DNA of 64,000 nucleotides from Trichocoleus sp. FACHB-40 (GTDB lineage Bacteria > Cyanobacteriota > Cyanobacteriia > Cyanobacteriales > FACHB-T130), in the NCBI RefSeq assembly GCF_014695915.1, contig NZ_JACJPF010000064.1, positions 1-64,000 of the forward strand. Reading direction: 5' to 3'. Made by a program: the position numbers and the translations under genes. Shown here in pieces: positions 1 to 8,983 of the stretch. The first letter of the stretch is position 1, and every line of letters begins with the position of its first letter. The notes beneath the pieces are model-generated. The model made no database searches and was not told the DNA's origin. It was given only the letters and a program-made list of their open reading frames with translations.

Positions 1-357
<357 letters not shown>

Positions 358-375
358 TCGCTAGTTTTTCTAGCT

Positions 376-405
376 AAAAAAGCGCTCCAAGAGGGGCGCT
401 TTTTT
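376..405 (+). terminator. Intrinsic terminator of psbA
   Basis: An A-run and GCGC(T)C stem pairs with G(G)GCGC followed by six T. The hairpin lies 19 bases after the psbA stop. The A-run makes it potentially usable from the other strand as well, but the gene ending from that side stops at 472, after an unrelated spacer. Confidence 0.85.
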
Positions 406-471
406 GTTGGGAACGTCTGTTAAGAGGATCTGGTGTTAGCATTCCCAGGCTGGAGCCTAGAAGGGACTGCA

Positions 472-2355
472 CTACATCGACCGCTTGTATTGTTCCAGCA
501 GTTCCGGAATGTAGTCAAATCCATCCACCCCAATAGCAGGAACCAGTAAAGAGCGATGTTCTTGAATTACTTTTATAAAAGCTTCAGCTCCCAACTGACC
601 TTGTAAAATTGTTAGCAATCCCGCCGATTGTCGCCACTGATTAGAGGCAATTCTTTCTAAGTAATACATACCTAAACTGGCAGCGAAGATGGCTTTTTTG
701 AAATTTTTTATTCCATAGTAAGCTTCCGCTATGTATGCCAAGTTTATTCCTTGTAAGTATAAATCCCCAGAAATCATGGCGGCTTCTAAACCTTTTTCTA
801 GGTTTTTCAGGGCTTCTTCGGGTTGTTCAACTACTAACAGAGCAATACCAAGACTGCTGTAACAAAGGGCTTGACTTTGGCGATCGCCTAATCTTTCCGA
901 CAACTGCAACCCTTGTTGTAAGTAGTTGATTGCTGACTCATAAGTTTCTGGCTCTACCCGTTCCATCTGTTGAGCTTGGAAGACTTCGCTATAACCGAGA
1001 TTAGCTAAAGCGTTGGCTTCTCCCAACCTGTCACCATTTTGACGAGAGAGAATTAATGCTCTTTGACTATAGCTAATTGCCTCGCCATAATTTTTTTGAG
1101 CTACGCAGGTGCGACTGAGGTGGTTGAGATTGGCAATTTCACAAGCGCGATCGCTTGCATCTCTGGCTATCTCTACAGCTTGTTGATGCAATACAATTGC
1201 ATCATCGTAGCGACCTTGCGCCCGTAGGGAATAACCCATTAATGTCAAAATTCGCGCTTTTTCCTGAGTTCCGGCTACTTGTCGCAGGGGTGCATCTAGA
1301 TAGTTTAGGGTAGAGCGCAGATAGTTACCAGAGAACGAAGCGAAAATTCCACCGTAAAGGGGAAAGTATTCTCTTTGGGAAAAGGTGCGAAAAATTTGTA
1401 GGGTAATTTGAAAACAACCCATGACTAAGGATTCCCGTGAAGTTGAATTCAGACTCGTCGCTTGATTCAACCCATTAGCGATCGCAGACCAAATTACCGC
1501 AAAAGTCAGAAATATAGAAATCGACAGCTTTGCTCCTACTTTGGAGTCGTAAATCAGCTTATCAGACCAGTTTACTAAACCCTTTTGTAAGAAAGGCAAA
1601 ATCACCGCTAACTCAACTAAGGAACTTACATTTGGCGGGTGTTTTGCCGCAAATTCTGCCACCGATTGATCTAAGGAAAGAGTCTGAAAAAGTGCTTGCG
1701 GGTACGGGCTATTTACTTGCTTTGCCCATACCGCCCAAGGCCCATTTTGTTCGGGTGCGCCCTCGAACCCTAACGGCCCCCGGCTTTGGTCGTAAATCCA
1801 GCTTACCAGGTGTCCTTCCAATCGCTGCCAAGATTCCAAACCGCGAGTGATGCCTTGCACGATTTGCTGCACTTCCTGGTAAAGTTCAGGATTGGTGGTT
1901 TCCTGTATTTGTTGCTGAAGCAATGATGCTATCTGTTGAAGTTGAGCTAAACTCAAGACTTGCTTTTGGTTGGGATCTATTACCTGCAAAAAAGCTGCCA
2001 AGCGATCGCCAGTTTGTGCTTTAACAATTTGTTGCACCGCGATCGCGATCGCATCCGCCGCCCGATTTTGTGACTGCGCTCGTTCCCATTCCCCCTTGAC
2101 CGTCTGAATCGCCCTCAGGCTACGAGTAGCCTTTGCCAGCTTCATTTCATCTTTTAGAGTATCTACCTGTTCTTGGGCGGTGCTGAGACTTTCGCTCAAA
2201 GCTCGTTCAAAAATTTCGCCGGTTCCCAGGCTTACTTCTTTAAGAAGCATTTTATAAACCTGCTCTTTAGAGCGGATCTGCCCTTTGAGAGTGGTTTGAA
2301 CAATTTTATCGATTAATTGTAGGTAGCGATCGCGCAAAGATAAAGAGTCTGACAT
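472..2355 (-). CDS. Tetratricopeptide-repeat protein with a central membrane segment
   Basis: A 627-residue protein. Residues 1-200 are helical and charged, rich in Q/E/K (coiled-coil-like). A hydrophobic stretch near residues 275-297 (LSISIFLTFAVIWSAIANGL) looks like one membrane segment. From about 365 to 600 there are at least five TPR units with the usual pattern, for example YDDAIVLHQQAVEIAR, YGEAISYSQRALILSR, YESAINYLQQGLQLSE and PEEALKNLEKGLEAA. TPRs bind protein partners; no catalytic domain is visible. The ATG at 2355 fits the start of a long unbroken frame. It is divergent from the hydrolase at 2471, with a 115-bp spacer. The function is not known to me; it is a common type of cyanobacterial TPR protein. 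Confidence is high that it is a gene and low on its role. Confidence 0.88.
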   Translation of the reverse strand: MSDSLSLRDRYLQLIDKIVQTTLKGQIRSKEQVYKMLLKEVSLGTGEIFERALSESLSTAQEQVDTLKDEMKLAKATRSLRAIQTVKGEWERAQSQNRAADAIAIAVQQIVKAQTGDRLAAFLQVIDPNQKQVLSLAQLQQIASLLQQQIQETTNPELYQEVQQIVQGITRGLESWQRLEGHLVSWIYDQSRGPLGFEGAPEQNGPWAVWAKQVNSPYPQALFQTLSLDQSVAEFAAKHPPNVSSLVELAVILPFLQKGLVNWSDKLIYDSKVGAKLSISIFLTFAVIWSAIANGLNQATSLNSTSRESLVMGCFQITLQIFRTFSQREYFPLYGGIFASFSGNYLRSTLNYLDAPLRQVAGTQEKARILTLMGYSLRAQGRYDDAIVLHQQAVEIARDASDRACEIANLNHLSRTCVAQKNYGEAISYSQRALILSRQNGDRLGEANALANLGYSEVFQAQQMERVEPETYESAINYLQQGLQLSERLGDRQSQALCYSSLGIALLVVEQPEEALKNLEKGLEAAMISGDLYLQGINLAYIAEAYYGIKNFKKAIFAASLGMYYLERIASNQWRQSAGLLTILQGQLGAEAFIKVIQEHRSLLVPAIGVDGFDYIPELLEQYKRSM

Positions 2356-2470
2356 GGGGAGAAGGGTGTGAGGGGGAGAGGAGCAGGAGGACAGACAATG
2401 ACATATTTTGCAGTGTACTGAATAATTCAGTTAGTTCGCATCTTCAATTTCCCATTCCCCATTCCCGTCT

Positions 2471-3349
2471 ATGTTCCCCAATTTTCTACCATCCCAAGTT
2501 GAGCAGTTGCAGGAGTCTCAGTCAATTGCTTTAGCTCAAAGCATCCAGAGAACTGCAATCAAAACACCCCTTTCACCGCAGCAGATTGCTACAGCTTACG
2601 TCCATCAGGGTAGCGGTGGCACTCCGATTTTGTTGCTTCCAGGTTTTGATAGTTCCGTGCTAGAATTTCGTCGCCTATTTCCACTACTCGCCGCTGAAAA
2701 TGAAACGTGGGCGGTTGATTTGTTGGGGTTTGGCTTTACGGAACGAGTGCAGGGAATTTCTTATAACCCCGCCGCTATCAAAACTCATCTCTACTACTTT
2801 TGGAATCTGATCGAAGAGCCAATGATATTAGTAGGGGCTTCGATGGGAGGTGCAGCAGCAATTGACTTTACTCTAACTTACCCCCACGCTGTTAAAAAAC
2901 TGGTTCTAATTAACAGTGTGGGTTTTAGTGGTAGCTTTCCTCTGGGCGCGTTGCTTTTTCCTCCTTTTGACTTTCTGGCAGTAGAATATTGGCGACAGCG
3001 CAAAGTCCAGGCGTTGTTATGGGGAAGTCATTTTGGCAACTTGAAACCAAACGAAATTGAGGCGATAAAATGTGCGATGCTGCACATGGAAATGTTTGGT
3101 TGGCACGAAGCCACAAGCAGTTTTACTAAAAGTGGTGGTTATTGGGATTTGGCAGATAAAATTTCTCGGATTGACAAGCCAACACTGATTTTGTGGGGGG
3201 AGTCTGATGATATGTTGGGAACTGCTGATGCCCAAAGGTTTAAGAATGCGATCGCTAACTCTCAACTAATCTGGATCGCAAATTGCGGACACGTTCCTCA
3301 ATTGGAGCAGCCTCAGATTACAGCAGAATATATTTTAGCTTTTCGCTGA
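2471..3349 (+). CDS. Alpha/beta-fold hydrolase
   Basis: A 292-residue single-domain alpha/beta hydrolase. The oxyanion region is LLLPGFDSS (55-62). The nucleophile elbow is VGASMGGAAA with Ser124, the acid is in LWGESDDML (Asp246 or Asp247), and the catalytic His274 lies in NCGHVPQLEQP. The full triad is present, so an active serine hydrolase (esterase, lipase or C-C hydrolase type) is expected. The substrate cannot be read from the sequence. There is no signal peptide, so it is probably cytosolic. The ATG at 2471 is preceded by a short CCCATTC heptamer array instead of a clear ribosome-binding site. The stop is 25 bases before the rhodanese gene on the same strand, so the two may be cotranscribed. 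Confidence 0.92.
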   Translation: MFPNFLPSQVEQLQESQSIALAQSIQRTAIKTPLSPQQIATAYVHQGSGGTPILLLPGFDSSVLEFRRLFPLLAAENETWAVDLLGFGFTERVQGISYNPAAIKTHLYYFWNLIEEPMILVGASMGGAAAIDFTLTYPHAVKKLVLINSVGFSGSFPLGALLFPPFDFLAVEYWRQRKVQALLWGSHFGNLKPNEIEAIKCAMLHMEMFGWHEATSSFTKSGGYWDLADKISRIDKPTLILWGESDDMLGTADAQRFKNAIANSQLIWIANCGHVPQLEQPQITAEYILAFR

Positions 3350-3374
3350 TTTTTTTTTAAGGCAAAGGTATTTT

Positions 3375-4196
3375 ATGACTTTTCACTGGGTGCTTAGTGC
3401 AGAAAAAGCTAAAAAGCTGATTTTAGAAGATGCTACTATTTTGGATGTTCGCAATCAAGTTGCATATTTATTTGGGCATATAGCGGGGGCTGTTCATGTT
3501 ACTTGGCAGCAATTTTCGCAACCAAAATTGCCCGATAAGGGAAAACTAATTGATGATATAAATGTTCTGGAACAACAACTCCGCGCTCTAGGTATTTTCA
3601 ATCATAAACCTGTCGTTGTAGTTGGCAATCCAGCTCACAATTTTGGTGAAGAAGGCCGCATTGTTTGGATGTTACGCACTCTGGGACATTCTCAAGCCGC
3701 TTTTGTGGATGGTGGATATTCAGCGCTTGTGAAGGCGGGCGTTCCGACTACTTGGGGATTTAGTCACCATCAAGAAATGGGGGATTTTGTTGTACAGCGA
3801 ACAGGATTCTGGGAAATTCAGCGTGATGAAATTAAAGCCAGTCTTTCCCAGCAAAATTTTATAATAATTGATACCCGCGAACTAGGAGAATATACAGGTT
3901 CTACTCCTTACGGGGAACAGAGGGGAGGACATATTCCTGGTGCTGTGCATTTTTATTTTAAAGATTTGTTAGATAAAGATGGGAATTTACTCCCCCGCGA
4001 CGAAATTATGGATAAGTTAGAAGATTTAGGAATTGAAAGCAGTCATCCCATTGCTGCTTATTGCACAGGCGGTATTCGTTCGGCTTTTTTTGTCGCGGTA
4101 CTCGCTGATTTAGGCTTTACAAATGTCAGAAATTATGCTGGCTCAATGTGGGAATGGTCAGCAACAAGCGCCACTAATTATCCACTAGAGAAGTAG
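3375..4196 (+). CDS. Thiosulfate/3-mercaptopyruvate sulfurtransferase (two rhodanese domains)
   Basis: A 273-residue tandem rhodanese. The N-terminal domain (about 5-125) has the fold motifs DVRNQVAYLFGHIAGAVHV and VDGGYSALVKAG, but its loop (NPAHNFGEEGR) has no cysteine, so it is catalytically inactive, as is usual. The C-terminal domain (about 145-270) has IIDTRELGEYTG, HIPGAVHF and the active loop AYCTGGIRSA with Cys230. The enzyme moves sulfane sulfur from thiosulfate or mercaptopyruvate to a thiol acceptor through a Cys persulfide. The CTGGIRSA loop is closer to the thiosulfate type than to CG(S/T)GVT of mercaptopyruvate enzymes, but specificity is an inference. It starts 25 bases after the hydrolase and has no signal peptide. 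Confidence 0.93.
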   Translation: MTFHWVLSAEKAKKLILEDATILDVRNQVAYLFGHIAGAVHVTWQQFSQPKLPDKGKLIDDINVLEQQLRALGIFNHKPVVVVGNPAHNFGEEGRIVWMLRTLGHSQAAFVDGGYSALVKAGVPTTWGFSHHQEMGDFVVQRTGFWEIQRDEIKASLSQQNFIIIDTRELGEYTGSTPYGEQRGGHIPGAVHFYFKDLLDKDGNLLPRDEIMDKLEDLGIESSHPIAAYCTGGIRSAFFVAVLADLGFTNVRNYAGSMWEWSATSATNYPLEK

Positions 4197-4605
4197 AGGT
4201 GAACCCCATGCCGTTGCCATTAAGAATAATTGTAGGTAAGCTCCGTGGGAAAGCGAAGCCCAACCTCCGTAGTATTAATCCCCCCTACCCGGATCATTTT
4301 CAAAATCAATAAATCTTCATATATAGAGATTAATCTATGGTTATTATAGAAATAATCCATTAACGCTGATTTATGGACTCAATAACCCAACCAAGTAGCC
4401 GAGTGATATAAGTTTCAGTTAGAGGTTTTATCGCTTAATTTTCTAATTCAGCAGTTCCCTTTTGACTGGTAAAAGATTAAGCTAAACAAAACCATTAAAA
4501 AATAATGAATTTGCGATCGCTCCAATCCCTCAAGTAGCGGGGAGGTATTGGGGTCATTTTTCAGCGTCCCTAACTTTGCGGCAATTTTACAGGTAGTTAG
4601 TTCCA
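4197..4605 (+). other. Intergenic region upstream of the NDH-1MS cluster
   Basis: A 409-bp A+T-rich spacer with no convincing reading frame. It must hold the promoter of the ndhF-ndhD-cup cluster. CO2-uptake operons of this kind are known to be controlled by LysR-type regulators (NdhR/CcmR, CmpR). Several T-n11-A-like and TTA/TAA pairs occur between about 4330 and 4400, but none is distinctive enough for me to call an operator. The heptamer arrays seen elsewhere are absent here. Confidence 0.5.
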
Positions 4606-6471
4606 ATGGTTCAGTTCCTCGTCGATACCATTTGGTTAGTCCCTTGCTATGCCTTAATCGGTGCCATTTCATCAGTGTTTTGGTCGCCCGGTATAATCCG
4701 TAGCACAGGGCCACGGCCAGCTGGTTACGTTAACTTATTGATGACTTTGTTGGCATTCATTCATGGATTGCTTACTCTGCAAGCAATCTGGAATCAGCCA
4801 GTACAAGAAATATCATTTACGTGGCTCAATGCAGCTGGTTTAAATTTAACCTGTCCCATCGAAATCTCACCGATTAATATCGGAGCAATAGTTCTGGTAA
4901 CTGGGTTGAACGTGCTAGCGCAGACATACGCTATCGGTTACATGGAGATGGATTGGGGTTGGGCGCGTTTTTATGCCTTGCTGGGACTGTTTGAGGCAGG
5001 AATGTGCGCTTTAGCCTTGTGCAACTCCTTATTCTTTAGCTATGTGATTCTGGAAATCCTCACACTAGGTACTTATCTATTAGTGGGGCTTTGGTTTAGT
5101 CAGTCGTTGGTGGTGACAGGTGCTAGAGATGCTTTCCTAACTAAGCGGGTAGGAGACTTACTGCTGCTTATGGGGGTGATTGCACTGTTACCCTTGGCAG
5201 GAACTTGGGATTATTCTGAACTAGCAGAGTGGGCAAAGACTGCAAATTTAGACCCAAAAGTTGCCGCTTTACTAGGTTTAGCTTTAATTGCCGGACCGAT
5301 GGGCAAATGCGCTCAATTTCCCCTGCATTTGTGGCTGGATGAGGCGATGGAAGGCCCTATTCCCAGCACAATTTTACGGAACTCGGTAGTGGTAGCGACT
5401 GGTGCTTGGGTATTGATTAAGATACAACCAGTATTAGCGCTGTCACCTCTGGTTTTGTCGGCTACAGTGCTGGTTGGTGCGGTGACGGCGGTAGGCGCTT
5501 CCGCAATTGCGATCGCGCAAATTGACATCAAACGCGCCTTATCCTATTCTGTCAGTGCATACATGGGATTGGTGTTTATCGCCGTAGGTAGCGGACAAGA
5601 GAATGCCGCGTTATTGTTGGTCTTGACCCATGCTGTAGCAATGGCGCTTTTAGTAATGAGCGTCGGCGCGATAATTTGGAACAATATCACCCAAGATTTA
5701 ACCCAACTCGGCGGTTTGTGGTCGCGTCGTCCCATCTCCGGTTTAGCCTTTATAGTCGGTACGCTGGGATTAATCGCATTTCCGCCCCTTGGTAGTTTTT
5801 GGGCGTTGGTGGAATTAGCAGATGGTTTGTGGGCGACTCAACCTTGGCTAGTCGGTTTAGTGGTCTTAGTTAATGCTTTAACAGCCTTCAGCTTAACCAG
5901 AGTATTTGGGCTAATTTTTGGCGGTAAACCAAATAAGATGACAGTGCGATCGCCTGAAGCATTTTGGCCTATAACTTTCCCTATGATAGTTTTGCTAGCC
6001 TTTGCCCTCCACCTGCCCTTAGTCTTGCAAAGCTTGTCATTACTTCCCACTTGGGCAACCTTAAATAAAGATGTTGCCCTCATGCTGATTTGGTCTAGCA
6101 TCTTTGGTAGCAGTATCAGCGGTGTCATTTACCTGGGTGGAATGTGGCAAAAACCCGTTCAACTTCCCTGGAAACCCCTACAAGACCTTTTCGCATACGA
6201 CTTTTATACAGCCAAAATTTACCGCGTGAGTATTGTATTCGGAGTTGACCTGGTTTCCCGTATCATCGACATCGTTGACCGCTACTTAGTTGATGGCGTA
6301 GTTAACCTTGTCGGCTTTGCTTCCATTTTCGGTGGCGAAAGCTTGAAATACAGCACCTCCGGACGCTCCCAATCCTACGCGCTGACTATCCTACTGGGAA
6401 TAGTTCTCATGGGAATGCTGTTATCTTGGCCTTTCCTATCTCATCTTTCCCTCGTCTTTGCCAACACATAA
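4606..6471 (+). CDS. ndhF3: NDH-1 subunit NdhF, CO2-uptake type (NdhF3/NdhF4 class)
   Basis: A 621-residue polytopic antenna subunit of the complex I-like NDH-1. It belongs to the short NdhF class used in the CO2-hydrating NDH-1MS complexes. The N-terminus WSPGIIRSTGPRPAGYVNLL is characteristic. Tyr41 occupies the position that, from memory of the NDH-1MS structure, lies beside the metal site shared with Cup. The proton-channel region is intact (KRVGDLLLLMG, GKCAQFPLHLWLDEAMEGPIP, with conserved Lys and His). The C-terminus ends in membrane helices. It is followed by ndhD (125-bp gap) and a cup gene. The 3 rather than 4 assignment rests on the partner NdhD being about 500 residues, as I recall for NdhD3; NdhF4 cannot be excluded. 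Location: thylakoid membrane. Confidence 0.88.
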   Translation: MVQFLVDTIWLVPCYALIGAISSVFWSPGIIRSTGPRPAGYVNLLMTLLAFIHGLLTLQAIWNQPVQEISFTWLNAAGLNLTCPIEISPINIGAIVLVTGLNVLAQTYAIGYMEMDWGWARFYALLGLFEAGMCALALCNSLFFSYVILEILTLGTYLLVGLWFSQSLVVTGARDAFLTKRVGDLLLLMGVIALLPLAGTWDYSELAEWAKTANLDPKVAALLGLALIAGPMGKCAQFPLHLWLDEAMEGPIPSTILRNSVVVATGAWVLIKIQPVLALSPLVLSATVLVGAVTAVGASAIAIAQIDIKRALSYSVSAYMGLVFIAVGSGQENAALLLVLTHAVAMALLVMSVGAIIWNNITQDLTQLGGLWSRRPISGLAFIVGTLGLIAFPPLGSFWALVELADGLWATQPWLVGLVVLVNALTAFSLTRVFGLIFGGKPNKMTVRSPEAFWPITFPMIVLLAFALHLPLVLQSLSLLPTWATLNKDVALMLIWSSIFGSSISGVIYLGGMWQKPVQLPWKPLQDLFAYDFYTAKIYRVSIVFGVDLVSRIIDIVDRYLVDGVVNLVGFASIFGGESLKYSTSGRSQSYALTILLGIVLMGMLLSWPFLSHLSLVFANT

Positions 6472-6478
6472 TCTCTTC

Positions 6479-6522
6479 CAGGCTGAACCTGGGAATGCCT
6501 ACAGGAGGCGGTCGCCTCCTGT
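6479..6522. repeat. CCAGG/GGAGGC intergenic hairpin repeat
   Basis: Just after ndhF, a CCAGGCTGAACCTGG hairpin is followed by the stem ACAGGAGGC/GCCTCCTGT (6501-6509 with 6514-6522). The same elements (CCAGGCT..CCTGGGAA and GGAGGC..GCCTCC) recur at 39249-39341, and a half copy lies near 440-460. This is a dispersed repeat family. It could attenuate transcription between ndhF and ndhD, but it has no T-run. Confidence 0.7.
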
Positions 6523-6595
6523 AATCAAGACACCTCTAGAATTGCGTCCCCAATCGGTCGCCAGGGAACGAGAAACTAACAACTAAGAATTAACT

Positions 6596-8089
6596 ATGCT
6601 CAGCAGTTTAATTTGGGTGCCATTTTTAGGTGCCGCCATTGTCGGATTTTTGCCTAACTTATCTGCTAATCGCGCCCGTCTGCTGGCTTTGAGTATTGCC
6701 AGTGGTGTTATAGTCTGGACACTTTTTCTGCTCACTCAATTCAACATTAGTAATGCAGGTTTCCAGTTCTCTGAGTTCATACCCTGGATTGATACTCTAG
6801 GCTTGAATTACAGCCTCGGCGTTGATGGTTTATCTGTCCCGCTACTGGCGTTAAATAGTCTGCTGACGTGGATTGTTATTTACAGTACCTCAGAGCAGAT
6901 TACTCGCCCCCGCCTTTATTACTCTTTAATTTTGCTGGTAAGTGCGGGAATTGCCGGAGCCTTCCTCTCCCAGAACTTGATGCTATTCGTCTTATTCTAC
7001 GAGTTGGAACTTATCCCCCTGTACCTGTTAATTGCCATCTGGGGAGGAACCCAAAAACGCGGCTATGCAGCGATGAAGTTCCTTATCTACACCGCTGTTT
7101 CCGGAATTTTGATTTTGGCGGCCTTCTTAGGTGTAACGTGGCTAGGTAACGCTCCCAACTTTGATTACAATCCTCTAGTTACCCAAGGTTTATCCTTAAA
7201 TACCCAGCTGATTCTACTGACAATGCTCTTAGTAGGTTTCGGCATCAAAATCCCCTTAGTGCCTCTGCATACTTGGTTGCCAGATGCCTACGTTGAAGCT
7301 TCCCCACCCATAGCGATTCTTTTAGGAGGCGTACTGGCAAAATTGGGAACTTACGGTTTAGTGCGATTTGGTTTGGGGATGTTTCCGGAAGCTTGGGTAA
7401 CTGTAGCGCCTGGTTTAGCGATTATCGGAGCATTTAGTGCAGCTTATGGAGCGCTGAGTGCGATCGCGCAAAAAGATATCAAACGTATGGTAGCCTATAG
7501 TTCCATCGGACATATGGGCTACATCCTCTTAGCCGCCGCCGCCGCCACACCTCTTTCCCTACTCGGTGCCGTCTTACAAATGTTTAGCCACGGCTTAATC
7601 TTAGCAATCCTCTTTCACCTAGTCGGCATCGTCGAAACCAAAGTCGGCACCCGCGATTTAGATGTCCTCAATGGCTTGCTGAGTCCCCAAAGAGGTTTAC
7701 CTTTCACAACTGGTTTGCTAGTGTTGGGCGGAATGGCAAGTGCTGGTATCCCCGGTTTGGTGGGATTCATCGCTGAATTTTTGGTACTTCAGGGCAGTTT
7801 CTCTGCTTTCCCCATCCCTACCCTAGTTTGTGTCCTCTGTAGCGGTTTAACAGCAGTTTACTTCGTGATTCTGCTCAATCGCACCTGTTTCGGCAAACTA
7901 GACAACGCCACCGCATACTATCCAAAGGTGCAATGGGTAGAACGCACGCCAGCGTTAGTATTAGCAGCCCTGATTTTCTTTTTAGGATTGCAACCCGCTT
8001 GGCTAGTACGCTTAAGTGAAACCACAACAACTGCAATGGGTGCCACAATTACCACTACTAGCAACGTGCAAGTAGCTGCCAAAAATTAA
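6596..8089 (+). CDS. ndhD3: NDH-1 subunit NdhD, CO2-uptake type
   Basis: A 497-residue antiporter-like membrane subunit of NDH-1. Complex I family signatures are present: YELELIPLYLLIAIWGG with the conserved channel Glu, GFGIKIPLVPLHTWLPDAYVEA with the channel Lys and the HTWLPDAH-like motif, and AQKDIKRMVAYSSIGHMGYI. It makes about 14 membrane helices and takes part in proton pumping. The length (near 500) matches my recollection of NdhD3 better than the longer NdhD4. The place between an NdhF3/4-type gene and a cup gene makes it part of the NDH-1MS CO2 module rather than the respiratory NdhD1 form. The ATG at 6596 follows an AACTAAGAATTAACT leader with a weak ribosome-binding site. Confidence 0.88.
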   Translation: MLSSLIWVPFLGAAIVGFLPNLSANRARLLALSIASGVIVWTLFLLTQFNISNAGFQFSEFIPWIDTLGLNYSLGVDGLSVPLLALNSLLTWIVIYSTSEQITRPRLYYSLILLVSAGIAGAFLSQNLMLFVLFYELELIPLYLLIAIWGGTQKRGYAAMKFLIYTAVSGILILAAFLGVTWLGNAPNFDYNPLVTQGLSLNTQLILLTMLLVGFGIKIPLVPLHTWLPDAYVEASPPIAILLGGVLAKLGTYGLVRFGLGMFPEAWVTVAPGLAIIGAFSAAYGALSAIAQKDIKRMVAYSSIGHMGYILLAAAAATPLSLLGAVLQMFSHGLILAILFHLVGIVETKVGTRDLDVLNGLLSPQRGLPFTTGLLVLGGMASAGIPGLVGFIAEFLVLQGSFSAFPIPTLVCVLCSGLTAVYFVILLNRTCFGKLDNATAYYPKVQWVERTPALVLAALIFFLGLQPAWLVRLSETTTTAMGATITTTSNVQVAAKN

Positions 8090-8141
8090 ACCCAAGCTAG
8101 GCAATACCTACCCCAATGCGTTTCGGTTGAAAATAGTTGTA

Positions 8142-8196
8142 GTTGAGGAATGAAACCTAACAAATCTATAAGTTGTGTCGGGTTTCATTCCTCAAC
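8142..8196. repeat. Perfect 16-bp inverted repeat (dispersed hairpin element)
   Basis: GTTGAGGAATGAAACC (8142-8157) is the exact reverse complement of 8181-8196, with a 23-base spacer. It resembles the 'GTTGGGTTTC..TTCCTCAACC' repeats found widely between cyanobacterial genes (established from memory). There is no T-run. It lies between ndhD and the phosphatidyltransferase gene and could end or attenuate the ndhF-ndhD transcript. It also shows that the longest reading frame start (GTG 8175) lies inside the hairpin loop and is not the real start of the next gene. Confidence 0.8.
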
Positions 8197-8285
8197 GTGA
8201 ACCAACTTCTTCTTATCTTCCCTTCGCTTTCTTTGTGTTTAAAGCGCTATCGCGCATGGCTTCCCTAACGCGGTTCATTTCCCTT

Positions 8286-8906
8286 ATGACACCTTCACCC
8301 CAATCACAACAAAACAATAACCGCTTTTTTGAATCTCTTCCTGGGTTACTTGTAGCCTTTCGCGCTATTATTGCTCCCTTCCTCTTATGGGATGCAATTG
8401 ATGGCCAAACAAGCATTTGGTTTATCGTCGGTTTTGTGGCAGCATTTCTATCAGATATTTTCGATGGCATCCTTGCTAGAAAATTAGGTGTCAGCAATGC
8501 TAAACTACGTCAAGCTGATGGTTGGGCTGATAATTGTCTTTACGGTTCTATAGTCGCTAGTGCGTGGTTAGTACGCCCCGATATTTTCATTAACTTTCGC
8601 GTCCCGTTGTTGATGGTGCTTGTTGCTCAGTTAACCTGGTGGTTGGTTAATTTGGTGAAGTATGGAAAACCCGCCAGCTATCACACTTATTCAGCCAAGT
8701 TTTGGGGAATAACTCTTTTCATTGCTACAGTGGCGCTGTTTGGTTTTGATTACGCAGGAATTACTTTATGGCTGACTTGTATTGTTGGCACGATTCACAG
8801 TGTAGAAGAAATTGTCATGACGCTGATACTGCCAACGTGGACGCATGATGTTTTGAGTATTTTTCACGCGATTGACTTACGCCAAAAGTTGACAAGTGAG
8901 GATTAA
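8286..8906 (+). CDS. CDP-alcohol phosphatidyltransferase family membrane protein
   Basis: About 206 residues from the ATG at 8286 (MTPSPQSQQNNN). A longer frame begins at GTG 8175, but that lies in a hairpin; ATG 8256 is another choice. The family motif D-x2-DG-x2-AR-x8-G-x3-D-x3-D is seen as DIFDGILARKLGVSNAK then L, RQA, D, GWA, D. All Asp and the AR are present, but the usual Gly is Leu. Several hydrophobic helices follow. The family moves a phosphoalcohol from a CDP-alcohol onto another alcohol during phospholipid synthesis in the membrane; which lipid is made is unknown. Its place between ndhD and cup, on the same strand with 77 bp to cup, is unusual. I infer insertion into the cluster rather than a role in CO2 uptake. 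Confidence 0.8.
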   Translation: MTPSPQSQQNNNRFFESLPGLLVAFRAIIAPFLLWDAIDGQTSIWFIVGFVAAFLSDIFDGILARKLGVSNAKLRQADGWADNCLYGSIVASAWLVRPDIFINFRVPLLMVLVAQLTWWLVNLVKYGKPASYHTYSAKFWGITLFIATVALFGFDYAGITLWLTCIVGTIHSVEEIVMTLILPTWTHDVLSIFHAIDLRQKLTSED

Positions 8907-8983
8907 TTAACCGCAGAGGAAAGAAAAGTAGTTTTTCAAAGAATTATCGGATAAATACGGCAATTTATTTAAAGGAACTGAAA

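Noticed and set aside
8175-8285. Longer start (GTG) of the phosphatidyltransferase
   Set aside because: The start lies in the loop of a perfect inverted repeat and the added residues do not fit the family.
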